DNA of 62,000 nt, from NCBI RefSeq assembly GCF_964340395.1, contig NW_027554295.1:1-62000 (forward strand). The letters are read 5' to 3'. Below, piece after piece: positions 9,334 to 20,066 of this stretch. A program made the translations under genes and the position numbers. Origin of the DNA: Glandiceps talaboti (taxonomy: Eukaryota; Hemichordata; Enteropneusta; Spengelidae). Each line of letters starts with the position of its first letter. The stretch's first letter is position 1. The notes beneath the pieces were generated by a model. It was given only the letters and a program-made list of their open reading frames with translations, was not told the origin of the DNA and ran no database searches.

Positions 9334-11263
9334 TTAACGATCCTCACATCTGTTGAAACACGACCAAGCTAGCCATAACACAAAGGCCATGGCTAAATCG
9401 TCCCTTTTATTTGTACCCTTACCACTGAAGGAAAGTTTCCCATCCACTTTAATCGATCGTTTAAAATCACGCAACTGAGTAAGCAGAGCTTCCATGACAA
9501 GTTTTTCGTCGTCCTGATTAGGTTCTCTCAATAAACTCGTGCCAGCACATGGGTTCTGTAAACATTTTCCAATGGTGACTATACTATTACTAAACGATAC
9601 TAAGTCATTGGCAATAAGCATTTGTGCAAGATGAACGAGATTGGCCTTGTTCCTTGTCCATATACCCGTTTTCATATTCCCGTCCCGACCAGTTTCTTTC
9701 TCTATATCAATCGTCACACCTTGGTGCAAGAAATGTTTTTCTAGCTCACTAGCCATTAGGGCAGCATGTGCATGCGAAGTGTTTCTCTCTATGTATACAC
9801 GAATGGGTCGTTGTCTTAGCTTAGGGAACTGTTGAAGACTGTACTCGATCGATCTTATGCACAGGAGGCTGTGTTTGGGTAGCAGTTGTTCTATGTCTTC
9901 TTGAGTTTCGGCAATTACGTGATCCAATGAAAGTATCTGACGTAACAAAAGAGATAAAAAATAGAAAAGCAGAGTGAAATAGTCGTCTAGCTTCATTTCA
10001 TGCAAAGATGGCCATGCTGACCACTTCGTTTCATCTCAATCTGTTCTCTATGGAACATTTAAAGCGAAGGAGACAACATTTCTTTGAATGGAAGTACCAA
10101 TTGGACAGGGAATTCCATTTGCATTTTCTGCAGTGTCATGGAAAAGAGGACAAAAGACCTGTTTCGACTCGAGTTCTTATCACAGAGCTAGGCAGAGAAA
10201 CGGGTTCCCTGTACATAGGAAAAGACATAAACACATATCTTGCCAAAAAAATGACATGTACTGTTGCATTCGAAACATGCAGGTTACTAGAGCAACTTGA
10301 ACAGTGTGCTGAAGATCAAAGAGATGGTCGTTTGCAAGTGTTGGAGGCCAAACTTTACATGGCTATTGAAATGTTTGCCATAACAATGGTGAAATCGGTA
10401 GAAGAAGAATACCGAGCCGATACTCCTCCAGCTTACCTGTGGATAATAGATGTCATACAAAAAGCTGTACTCGACCTACTCGTTTGTAATCCCTCCCAAG
10501 CATCATGTGAAGGAAATCCATTGTTGGGGGCTGTCAATCACATTTCCACAATAGTAACAAGCATGTTGCAACCTCCGTCTGACATTGTAATAGTATGCCC
10601 TTCCCCCACAGTGGAAATACCACAAGAAATTTGTCATTTGTTTGACGAAAAATCCAAGCAGACACGCATACCACTTCTCTGACATAGCATACTTACTATA
10701 CGTTGGCCTCCACAGACAATGCCCCCAACAAAACCAATGCCAGAAACATTGGATGGAGTGGGGTCTATGGTGATGCAAAGTCCTGATGTACACGACAATA
10801 GAATGTCATCATTTACAAAGATACGCCTCTCGGCCAGATGATCGAGAGTGGTGTCAGCAAACAGTTTTTCTATGGACGTGTCTGCAAAATCAGCAATCCC
10901 TAGACACTCGAGTTCATAAGACCCCTTGGCCAGGATGTCCATCAGCAATCGGACAGGATTGCCTTCACTGCCATCAATGTGACGAGGGACAAGATGGCTT
11001 TTGTGAATGCAAACTCCTCTAAGACCTTTACTCACACATTCTTCACACATGTACGTCTGCACTATGCTTTTGACGAGTGGTCGACCATTCCAAGACAATT
11101 CCAGCAGTCGACTTGACCAGTGGTCTCTGTTCGTCATTGAAGACGTGAATAACACCGACACGTTCTTTGGTTGAAAGATAGGGGCTGAGGTGATTAAAGA
11201 AGTCTGTTTCACCCATGGGAATTCGTCCACCCAGCCAAATGTGCAACCTGCTCCTCTTGATGC
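9334..11263 (-). CDS. Terminase large subunit, exons 2 and 3 (Walker B and nuclease domain), spliced, 5' part missing
   Basis: Two phase-0 exons are visible. The upstream exon (11263-10697, 189 codons) starts after an AG preceded by a pyrimidine-rich (CTTT)n tract, with an in-frame stop just before it. It contains a Walker-B-like hydrophobic stretch ending V-D-E-F, a cysteine pair and the first nuclease aspartate (I-D-P-T). It ends at a GTAAGT donor (10696). The downstream exon (9936-9334, 200 codons plus stop) starts after TTACGTCAG and carries the later nuclease acidic residues, I-E-R-N and K-R-D-D-L-A-M. The order matches the ATPase-then-RNase-H-like nuclease layout of herpesvirus and tailed-phage terminases, the motor that packages and cuts DNA. 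The exon with Walker A is not in the window. The intron (10696-9937) holds a complete opposite-strand gene. Confidence 0.8.
10008..10682 (+). CDS. Gene nested antisense inside the terminase intron, unknown function
   Basis: 224 aa from the ATG at 10008. The whole frame lies between the acceptor (9937) and donor (10696) of the terminase intron, on the opposite strand. The protein is mostly helical in appearance, with many leucines and charged residues, and has no signal peptide or membrane helix. In mammalian herpesviruses the terminase intron likewise houses opposite-strand genes (UL16 and UL17 in herpes simplex virus); that is a positional parallel, and I see no sequence support for homology. 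Function unassigned. Confidence 0.75.
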   Translation: MAMLTTSFHLNLFSMEHLKRRRQHFFEWKYQLDREFHLHFLQCHGKEDKRPVSTRVLITELGRETGSLYIGKDINTYLAKKMTCTVAFETCRLLEQLEQCAEDQRDGRLQVLEAKLYMAIEMFAITMVKSVEEEYRADTPPAYLWIIDVIQKAVLDLLVCNPSQASCEGNPLLGAVNHISTIVTSMLQPPSDIVIVCPSPTVEIPQEICHLFDEKSKQTRIPLL

Positions 11264-11265
11264 CT

Positions 11266-11297
11266 AATAGAAAGAAAGAAAGAAAGAAAGAAAGAAA
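11266..11297. repeat. (AAAG)n microsatellite serving as the terminase intron pyrimidine tract
   Basis: About seven AAAG units on the plus strand read as CTTT repeats on the minus strand. They end in TATTAG directly before the terminase exon at 11263, so the repeat occupies the position of the splice polypyrimidine tract. Confidence 0.75.
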
Positions 11298-11409
11298 AGA
11301 TAAAAAAAAAGATTAATATGCAAATTTAACCTCGTACGACATGAAATAACAGAGTAGTTGCATGGCCTTATTAAAAGATATGCTTTATTAGTTGATGACT
11401 CATTAATAC

Positions 11410-12291
11410 ATGGAATCGCAAACGAGAAACACGTATATACAACAGAGTGGCATTGAAGTCTGGTACATTGTACCCTTTCACATGTGCACAGAGAAGTGTA
11501 CACTGGTTAATCCCTTTGGCAGAGGACAACACTACATATGTACGGAATCCTTACAGTATCACAATTGCAATGGAGAAAACCGAGGTTGTTCCCTTGTCTT
11601 TTCCGAAGATGCACTTGTTTGTCGATTGACTGGTCGGTCTCACAAAAAAGGTGTATATGTAGGACTTGACCGACCACTGTATCCCTCTATTACACCCATC
11701 AATAGCGACACAAGAAGCCAAACTTTTGTCAAGAGGTCCAATGCTATTTTTAAGACAGTTGCACCTGTCCTGACAAAACTCTATAACCCTTCAAATCGAA
11801 ATGAGTACAACAACTTGGAACGCATACAGAATTTGTCAGTTGATGACCTGTTTGCAGCTATTCAAATGAATGTCTTTAAAAAGCGAATCTCTTTACCAAT
11901 GGCTTTGACGAAATGTCTCTATAGTAGTGAAACGTACCATCTGAAAAGAATCCACTGTCGGTTCTCTGAATTACTGGCCCTCGAATCGAGTGTAAGGGAT
12001 ATACTGAAAGTCGTCTTGCAGCACGCTTCACGAAGTCATTTATCATTTCTCTGTATTCATCCAGAAGCAACTGTTGTCTATGTCCTGACATGTGTTCTTG
12101 AAGGTTTTGGTCATGGAAGTAGAAACATTTTTGATGAGAATCGTCACAAACAAATGGGCCCCATGCCTTTGGACAGACATTTATATCAAATATTCAACAT
12201 ACATGTCAGGAAATTAACTCAATGTGCTAAAATATTGCAAACCATTATGACATCAGCCCCTTGTTTGAGAGCACTTGAGAAAATAAAATAA
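11410..12291 (+). CDS. Cys/His-rich N-terminal domain protein, possible UL92-like late regulator
   Basis: 293 aa from the ATG at 11410. Residues about 25-80 contain a Cys/His cluster ending in C-R-L-T-G. A C-x-L-T-G element after an H/C-rich stretch is, from memory, typical of the UL92 family of late-gene transcription factors of beta- and gammaherpesviruses, but the similarity is short and unverified. The remainder is helical and unassigned. The frame ends in AAAATAAAATAA, which merges the stop with a polyadenylation signal. Confidence 0.6.
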   Translation: MESQTRNTYIQQSGIEVWYIVPFHMCTEKCTLVNPFGRGQHYICTESLQYHNCNGENRGCSLVFSEDALVCRLTGRSHKKGVYVGLDRPLYPSITPINSDTRSQTFVKRSNAIFKTVAPVLTKLYNPSNRNEYNNLERIQNLSVDDLFAAIQMNVFKKRISLPMALTKCLYSSETYHLKRIHCRFSELLALESSVRDILKVVLQHASRSHLSFLCIHPEATVVYVLTCVLEGFGHGSRNIFDENRHKQMGPMPLDRHLYQIFNIHVRKLTQCAKILQTIMTSAPCLRALEKIK

Positions 12292-12339
12292 AATAATTAT
12301 TGAAAAAACACACGCATACAATGCATTCTCTTGTCTTGT

Positions 12340-13164
12340 TTATTTATTCTGTTCAAGCATTATATCGAAATGGTCAGCACACATTCTAAGATGTATAGGT
12401 GCTTTGGCAGCATCTATTCCTTTCAATCTATTTGTTGTGTCCAATTCCAGAATTAAGGCTTTGTTTCCTTTCCTACTGTCCCTCCCATAAATTTTGATTG
12501 GAAGGCTTAGCATTTGGCTGGCACATACAATTTCGATGGTCATTGCTGCATGAGGTTCATTACTGAGTAAGTGTTTTATACTTTGTTCGAGTGTTTGAAA
12601 TCCTCCAAGTAGAAATTTACCCCGCCCAAAATCTTCCAACAGTTGTTCTTTTTGGGTATCGTCCAGATTGTCCATATATGCTCCAAGATTTTGCCTGAAC
12701 TCTGTGGCTTCCCATTCCAGGTTGTCAACAACTGTTGAATTACTCCATCTTCTATCCACATAGTTCTGAATGTAGCTTTGATTTCTTGCAACAACACAGC
12801 AGCGAAAGAAGCATGCATCGTTTATGCCACTTATCTGTATGATATGCCAGATCTTACCATCAATACTTGTGTCTTTGGGTAGTTTACTAAATTTGTTACT
12901 TTTACTGATTGTTTGTTTTTTGTTGTATGTTTTCTTAGGAATTTTAACCACCGGTACTTGCAGCGTTTCACATTGAACAGGTGTTTTGTTTTGTTTTTGG
13001 GATGTGGTTTTGGGATGAGAGTTTTTGTAACTTTTGTTGTCAACAGGATGGACGTTTTGTTTGCTATATCCCATTCGCTTCATTAACATAGATCTCTTCT
13101 TGTTCTGCCTCTTTTCGAGCAAACGAGCCCATTTCATCTGTGGACGAAAGGTTGTGGAGTGCAT
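12340..13164 (-). CDS. OTU-like cysteine protease (putative deubiquitinase)
   Basis: 274 aa from the ATG at 13164. The first about 100 residues are basic and low in complexity (Lys, Gln, Asn, Ser). From about residue 105 the protein resembles an OTU domain: a C-F-F-R motif with Cys118 in the nucleophile position, and a C-terminal D-H-F-D with His265 in the general-base position. The usual Asp three residues before the Cys is Asn115 here. OTU enzymes cleave ubiquitin or ubiquitin-like chains and are used by several viruses against host innate signalling. The assignment is by motif and should be checked by structure prediction. It is convergent with the gene at 11410-12291. Confidence 0.55.
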   Translation of the reverse strand: MHSTTFRPQMKWARLLEKRQNKKRSMLMKRMGYSKQNVHPVDNKSYKNSHPKTTSQKQNKTPVQCETLQVPVVKIPKKTYNKKQTISKSNKFSKLPKDTSIDGKIWHIIQISGINDACFFRCCVVARNQSYIQNYVDRRWSNSTVVDNLEWEATEFRQNLGAYMDNLDDTQKEQLLEDFGRGKFLLGGFQTLEQSIKHLLSNEPHAAMTIEIVCASQMLSLPIKIYGRDSRKGNKALILELDTTNRLKGIDAAKAPIHLRMCADHFDIMLEQNK

Positions 13165-13292
13165 GTCAATTGTTTATTTTTTTACATGGTGTGCTGACTT
13201 TTCCCCATAAATACAGACGTTTTGTGTGTTTCTAAAAGGAATGGGGATATTTACGCACCTGTATTTACCTCACTACAATGTAAGGATTTGTC

Positions 13293-15416
13293 ATGACGAC
13301 AAGGAACAGCAAGAAAAGGGTTAGGACTACAACACCAGATGAGGACAACACCAGTGACGATGATTTCACAAATGATGGCACAGGGAATAGCAAACGTCGG
13401 GTGTGTCGATCTGGCAACAGAATCGAGTCCGAATTACTACAAAGTGAAAATCCTATTTGTCGACTCAATAGGATTTTAGCAACAGGATTCGATAATGGTT
13501 TTGATGTGTTCACAAAAACAGGCCTTAAGTTTCATGCAAGAGGGTGTGCTGCAGATTTTATCAAGTGCCTCCTGCAGGTACCAGACAGTGTCGTATCCGA
13601 CAACAAGGATTTGAAATTGTTGTTGAATGCATACAAGAGACTGTTGCAAGTATACAAGGACGTGTCAAAAGGCTCAAAGAATGGGGTTCCACCCAACAGC
13701 TTAAATAGAATCATGTACATGTTGGTGTTTGGTGGGGGATTTCTTTTAAAAAAAAATTCGAATCACAACCAGTTTATTACATTCACGAATTCAACAGAAA
13801 AGTTTGGCAGGTACGATTACACAAAAGTGGTGTGTTACAAGAACATGCGGAGTTTGCCAGGTGCAACATCGTACAGTGGAAGAGATAGCGAAGAAGGTTT
13901 CGAAGTGAGCTATGAAAAAGCCAAATCCGTTCGCCAAACGTTTACTGCCTATGCTGCAGCCAAATTCATTGAACAACAAAGACAACTGCTTGCCACTGAG
14001 GGTGTACAAGCCAAACAAATCACTGAGCTGAGAGACATATGTTCACTGTTGTGCAGGTACGAAAGAGGTACGTCATACCGTTTCTTTGAATACATCCACA
14101 AGACTGTAAGACAAGAAATGCCTGGATTCTTCACACTGTTGGTTGCAAGGGTTCATGCAATGGTTTTCCATTCTCTTGAACAAGTCGATGCGAACCTAAA
14201 TATGTATCCATACCTTTGGAGTTTTGTATATGGTGATTGTGAAAATGCTTTGCGTTTGTCCAGCGATGCCCACACAGATAGGAATGAATTGCTGAAAATG
14301 ATCACCAAACTATACAGAGAACACTCGGAAAACAAGTACTTTGACAACTTTCTGACATCCTTTCCTCATTTGGGTGTGCCAAACAGTATCAAAGATGGTA
14401 CATTCGAAAGTATTCGCAGTGCTATTCATTCCATTGCCAAAGGGGTTCAGGAAATGTTTGGAATGCACAAAGATAGTCACATGCACATCGACTTCAATCA
14501 GCTCTTTGGCCAAATGGCAACGTTCTTGAAAGGGAATGACAATCACATTATCAAGACAAACATGGTTGTGCAGAGAGCTTTAGAGGAACTTTTAAAACAA
14601 GACACGAATAGTCCATCTACGACATTGCTGTTCGACTCTGACAAAATGGGGCAACTGAAATGTGGTCACACTGAGGCCAATTGGGTGGCATTGGTGTATG
14701 GTGGTTTTTGTGTCACTTCTGACATAGAAAACAGTGCAAATCAGAGACAAAATAAGCTTGTCAGGACCACAGACAGTACACAGAGATACGGTCTATCTGG
14801 TGAGCGTATGAACAACCAACAGTACGAACGGATGAAAAAAAATGAACCATGGTCACGTGAGCACACTGCCGAAGTCGTTACTTCGAATAGCGAAGACACT
14901 GAATTGTACACAGTGTCAGATGCCAGTGTCGTTGTTTCAGAAAATTCATTAGATTTCAATGATGATGATGACATAACGTTAATCAGTGACCCCAGTCCAC
15001 AACATGGTGGTGAAATGCAGGACTATTGTCCAAATGTTTCAGACGACGAAACACAGTTGAATACAGAGACACCACCATTTGAACTAGGTTCACACGAATC
15101 TGTACACAGTGGAGACGATAATGAAACACAGTTGAACACAGATGCACAACTAATTGGACTGGGTTCAAACATTTCAGTACATAGCAATGATTTTGATGAC
15201 GACGACGACACACAAATGGACATGGCGGCACAGGGACTTGAACTCAGTACACACGTGTCAGTACTAGACAATGTAGAAACACAGTTGTACCTAGAGGCAC
15301 AACCAGTAGAAGTATCTTCACATGTGTCAGTACATGATGATGAACCACAGACACAACCACTTGAAAAAGGTTCACATACACCAGTACATGCTGTTGCTAA
15401 TGATTCTGTTGCTGCT

Positions 15417-15447
<31 letters not shown>

Positions 15448-18400
15448 AAACACAATTACCCGAAGAGGATGATGATGAAAAGAATGATGACGCAACAAGT
15501 CAGCTGGTTGACACTGTGACATTACAAGACATTATTCTTCAGGCTACACCTGATTGGCAAAATGACACTAATGATGAAGATGATAACAGTAATTTGGAAG
15601 AACAAAAACAAACATCTTTGCACACACCCAAAGTGAAAGTAAAGACACCATCTCTGGTGGGTGGTAAGGATTTTATTGTTGATGGAGAGGAGCTGTCCCA
15701 TGCAAAGCGCAGACTTCCAATGTCAACAATAGAGGAAGCTTCCACATCCCAATCCTATATGATTGTTGCACCAGGCTCAGTTAAAGATCATTTGAAGACA
15801 GCTGAAGATATGAAAAAACCGATTGTTTTGCCATCAGATAGTGAGGACAATGAATCTGAATCTGAATCTGAATTGGCCAAAGAAACCAAAAACGAGATGC
15901 CTCAGGTAGACTCGTCCCTTAAGAGCGAAGTAGATAGACTGAACAAAGCTTTACATGAAATGAAGCAAGAGAACGAATACAAAGACAAGAGGAAAGCACA
16001 AGCGGAATTTGCTCTCTTCAAAGTGCAAGGTAGTGAAGAAACTCTCAAATACACACTTGAAGAAATGAGTCAAGAGCTGGACGAGAAGACAAAAGAATTA
16101 AACAGCTTCAAACAAAAATGTTTGCAAACACAATCACTTTTAGAAGAAACGGTAAAGGAAAACAGCAGTAAATTAGAAGAAACTAAGGGCTCTTCTGATG
16201 AAGCAAGTGTGCAGTTGAAAAGCCTAATGCGAAAATATCAGCAGGTCGAATTAGAAATGAATGAAGCTAAGCGGGAAAACCTTCATCTGAGACAAGAACA
16301 AGTGAACGAAAAACTGCTTGAGTCCGAAATAAAGAGACTCAAGGAGGAAAATCAAACCATGCAAAAACAGTTGATAACTGTCGACAAAGAAAGAATGGCA
16401 ATACAGCAGAAATCAGAGGAGACGGAAAATGTAAACATTGAAGCTAAGCGGGAAAACCTTCATCTGAGACAAGAACAAGTGAACGAAAAACTGCTTGAGT
16501 CTGAAATAAAGAGACTCAAGGAGGAAAATCAAACCATGCAAAAACAGTTGATAACTGTCGAAAAAGAAAGAATGGCAATACAGCAGAAATCAGAGGAGAA
16601 GGAAAGGGCAAACATTGAAGCTAAGCGGGAAAACATTAATCTGAGACAAGAACAAGTGAACGAAAAACGCCTTGAGTCTGAAATAAAGACACTCAAGGAG
16701 GAAAATCAAACCATCCAAAAACAGTTGATGACTGTCGACAAAGAAAGACTGGCAATACAGCAGAAATCAAAGGAGACGGAAAAGGCAAACGTTGACTTGT
16801 TAAATCAAAACAATATACTGCAGCAACACATAGAACAGGTCGACATGAAAAATAGGGATATGAAACTGAGGATGGAGGAGACGGACACGACTTTGATGAC
16901 AGAATTGGGAAAAAGCAAAGCGGTCATCGAAGATTTCGCTAAGCAAAACAGTGATTATCTGCAACAGATAAAAGCACTTAAGAAGAGCAAGGAGCAGTTA
17001 CATTTGCAAATAATGGAAAACGAAGGGGAAAGTGAATCTATGTCGGTAGAGAATGATTTGTACAGAGCTCAGACCAATCAGAAAGTCAGACAGTTGCAAA
17101 ACACAAACGAGGGTCTTGTACAGGAAATCAGAGCGCTGCAGGCACAACTTGAAACTGCCGTGTCATCGAAAGATGCAGATGCAAGGCATGTGGAGAGTAA
17201 ATGGAACCAATTTTTGGTAGAGAAGAACAGTGAAATCGATTTACTGAAGAACCAGTTGCAGGTATCAACAGAAAGAAGTGAGAAAGAGATGAAAGTGATT
17301 GCTCATCAAATTAAAGACAAATTGTCGTCAGAGAAAATCAAAATAGCTGAAGAGCTAGGACACACACAACTTCAGGCAGAGGAACTAAATTGTCTTGTAC
17401 ACAAGAACCGTCAAGAATTTGAGGACAAAATCAAAGCAATGCGACTCGAACACGAGTCATTTTTGATCGAGAAAACCAAGAGTGACCGGGAAAATGAATG
17501 TTTGAGGACTCAAATTGAAAAGAAACTGGTAGCAACAAACGAACTGAATACCCAAAAATTACAACTTTTGGGAAAGATTGAGGATTCAAATCTTATGTTG
17601 GCACAACTGCAATGTCAAAACAATGACAAAGACGACAGGTTACGGCATTTGGAAAATCAAAATAGGATGTTGGAAACAAGAGTGAAAGAATTGAAAGACA
17701 AGACTATCAATAAAGATTTTGAAAAGACTAAGCTCTTGGTAGACAATGATGACCTCGGGCAACAGATGAATGAATTGAAACGTGGTAACGAGAACAAAGA
17801 GAAAAGAGTGGCAAATTTACAATCCGAAAAGCAATTGTTGGAAAGCAAAGTGAATGAAATGCAAGAGAAAGTCAGAAAGACAGAAGCCGATAAGGACAGG
17901 CTTTCTGAAGAGTGCTATGGATACCGAAGACTTATGGAAAATTTGAAACACAGGTGCGAGAAATTCGAGAGTGACAATGAAAGGTTGAAACCTTTTGAAC
18001 ATAAAAAGTTGCTTTTGGAAGACGAAGTGACCACACTAAAATTAAAGGTGAGAAAGACAGACTTGGAAAACATGGAACTCTCTGAATATGTTAGAAGTGT
18101 TGACAAGCAGATGAAGAACTTAGAAGGAGATAAAGATCATTTGAAGAGAACAATGGGAGGTGAGATAGAACGGTTAGAAATGAGGTTGAGAGATTCAAAA
18201 GAACGCCATGATCATGGCATGGATGAACTTGAAAGAGCCAAATTCGAGACAAATGAAACAAAATATGAGTTGAACAACTGTAAGAGGCGCTTACAGTTTC
18301 TCGAAGAACTGATCGAGAATTTGCGAGAGGAAAGACTATCTCTTTTCTCAGGGGAAACAAGCGGCAACGTAGTGAAACAAAGATTGTTGACATTGGAAAA

Positions 18401-19466
18401 TGTTTTGCAAGAAACCAATGAAAAACATGCCCAGGAAATTGACAGTTATGCCAGAGAAGTTGGAATGTTAAAAACAGACAAAGAAAACATTATCAGAAAG
18501 ATAGAAAGCATGCACGATCAATTGAATGAGAGGGAAAGACAGCTTCACGGTGAAATTAACGATTTAGTTGAGCGAATTAAAAGAGACAGAGAAACGATAA
18601 ATCATCTTGAGCATGAAAATAGTACACTGAGAAAACAACAAAAAGTACAAGAGATAGAACAGAGTGGCAATGAAAAGGATGCATTACAAAGAATTCGAAG
18701 TGTAGGAACAGGTGAAGCAAGAACTCATGGTCTTGAGAAAGAAAACAAATCACCGAGAGCAGGACATGAAGAAGAGATCGGTAAGGGGAAAGAATGTTGC
18801 AGTTGTACACAATTGACCATACAAATGGGCAGGCTAGAAGATAAAATACAACGTTTACAACAGCAAAACCTTACACTGTCAAAGTCATCCTCCAAAAATT
18901 GGGAAGTCATAAGCAGAAAAGAGAGTACCTCATACAGTTACAACCCGTGTTTCATACCAATCGTGACATCGGTGAGAGGATTGCCAAGATTTTATTCTGA
19001 CGACATGTGTATAAATGTTTTGAATAGTTCTTTGAACCCACATGTGACCTTTGATACACTAATACAACAGGCCCGATTATTTATGGCGTACAGCAACTTA
19101 AACCTTGAAGGCCAACAAGAAGAGTACAAACGCATGGGTGCAAGTTGTGCAATGAGAAATTCCAAAGTGGCTACTTTCTACCCAGTGGTCATTCCACACA
19201 AACCAAACGAATCTACAGTTACCATGTTCCGTCTCATTCTGTTACTGGGAAAGACACCGAATGTGCGCTTTGTGGACAGACACGACGCCATGATACCACT
19301 ATGTTTTTTTGCAACAGAGGAAAGAGAGTTTGAGTTTAAATCCACGTCAGCAAAACATGTGCTTGTCACCCGGAGCAAACGAAACATGACGACACTCTTC
19401 CCATACGTGAGAATGCTTTTGCAACACAACAGAGAAAACAACACAAGTCAAATAACTGTAAAATGA
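13293..19466 (+). CDS. Giant coiled-coil protein, tegument-like (2057 aa)
   Basis: The longest frame in the window. Residues 1 to about 490 form a globular N-terminal region. Residues about 550-740 are highly acidic, with degenerate repeats of about 33 residues built on D-E-T-Q-L and S-x-V-H. From about residue 870 to 1860 it is an almost continuous coiled coil rich in Glu, Lys, Gln and Leu. Within this, three consecutive 59-residue units (16263-16793) are close to identical. The last about 170 residues are globular again. Such a rod with two heads would suit a tegument or scaffold linker, or a protein that mimics cytoskeletal or Golgi tethers; no specific homologue recognised. Confidence 0.8.
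16263..16793 (+). repeat. Three tandem 177-bp in-frame repeats within the coiled-coil gene
   Basis: Units start at 16263, 16440 and 16617, an exact 177-nt (59-codon) period. Each begins GAAGCTAAGCGGGAAAAC. Units 1 and 2 are almost identical and unit 3 has diverged slightly. The period extends the coiled coil without breaking the frame. Confidence 0.9.
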
Positions 19467-19544
19467 TAACTTGATCAGTCATCAAGGAGTCAAGATACAA
19501 ATAAAGTATAGTATAAACGTACACCGTCTAAGTCAGTAAAAAGA

Positions 19545-19940
19545 ATGATGGCACATGTGTTGCATTTCCTCGTACTGCTTACGCCAATGGCACTGGCACT
19601 GCCAAACACTGATGGATGTGATATACCTACCATGGCCAAAATAGACAATCCCAGAATTCCATGTCAGGAACTCATTACAAAAAGTTACATTGCCAGTGAC
19701 GGATGTGCTTCGAAAGATGTTGTCACTCAAAAAACATGTGTTGGACGATGTTCTCGCGAAGACAACGAAGACATGCGATGTGTGGGAGATGGGTTTACTC
19801 GCAAGATGGTGGCATTGCACTGTCCAGATGGCAGTATTAGAGAGATCATGATGCAACTAACCACGTCATGTAGATGCAAGGCATGCACACAGAGGATTAA
19901 CTTAATTGATACAACAGGACAGATCGATAGGACTGTTTAG
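19545..19940 (+). CDS. Secreted cystine-knot protein (CTCK/DAN/bursicon-like)
   Basis: 131 aa. A signal peptide of about 18 residues ending A-L-A is followed by a compact domain with cysteines in a C-terminal-cystine-knot order. A first Cys is followed by a G-C pair, then C-x-G-x-C, a C-P-D-G turn and a terminal C-x-C-x2-C. This spacing is that of the CTCK superfamily (DAN/gremlin, bursicon, glycoprotein-hormone, von Willebrand factor C-terminus), whose members are secreted dimeric ligands or antagonists of BMP-type or LGR-type signalling. The viral protein is little more than one such domain, so a virokine or antagonist role is plausible. Receptor unknown. An AATAAA signal lies at 19972-19977. 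Confidence 0.7.
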   Translation: MMAHVLHFLVLLTPMALALPNTDGCDIPTMAKIDNPRIPCQELITKSYIASDGCASKDVVTQKTCVGRCSREDNEDMRCVGDGFTRKMVALHCPDGSIREIMMQLTTSCRCKACTQRINLIDTTGQIDRTV

Positions 19941-20066
19941 TAGAATTCTACTTCAATGTATAAAGCAAGCAAATAAATAAATGACACTACACTTGTAATG
20001 AATGTGGTTTTCTTTTAAGAACATGTTTATTAATGTTGTTAACATCGTGGTTCACAAACACACAAT

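Noticed and set aside
10634-11230. A separate 198-aa protein beginning with V-D-E-F
   Set aside because: The first codon is GTG in the middle of a conserved Walker B region, and the frame runs past a perfect splice donor; it is a terminase exon.
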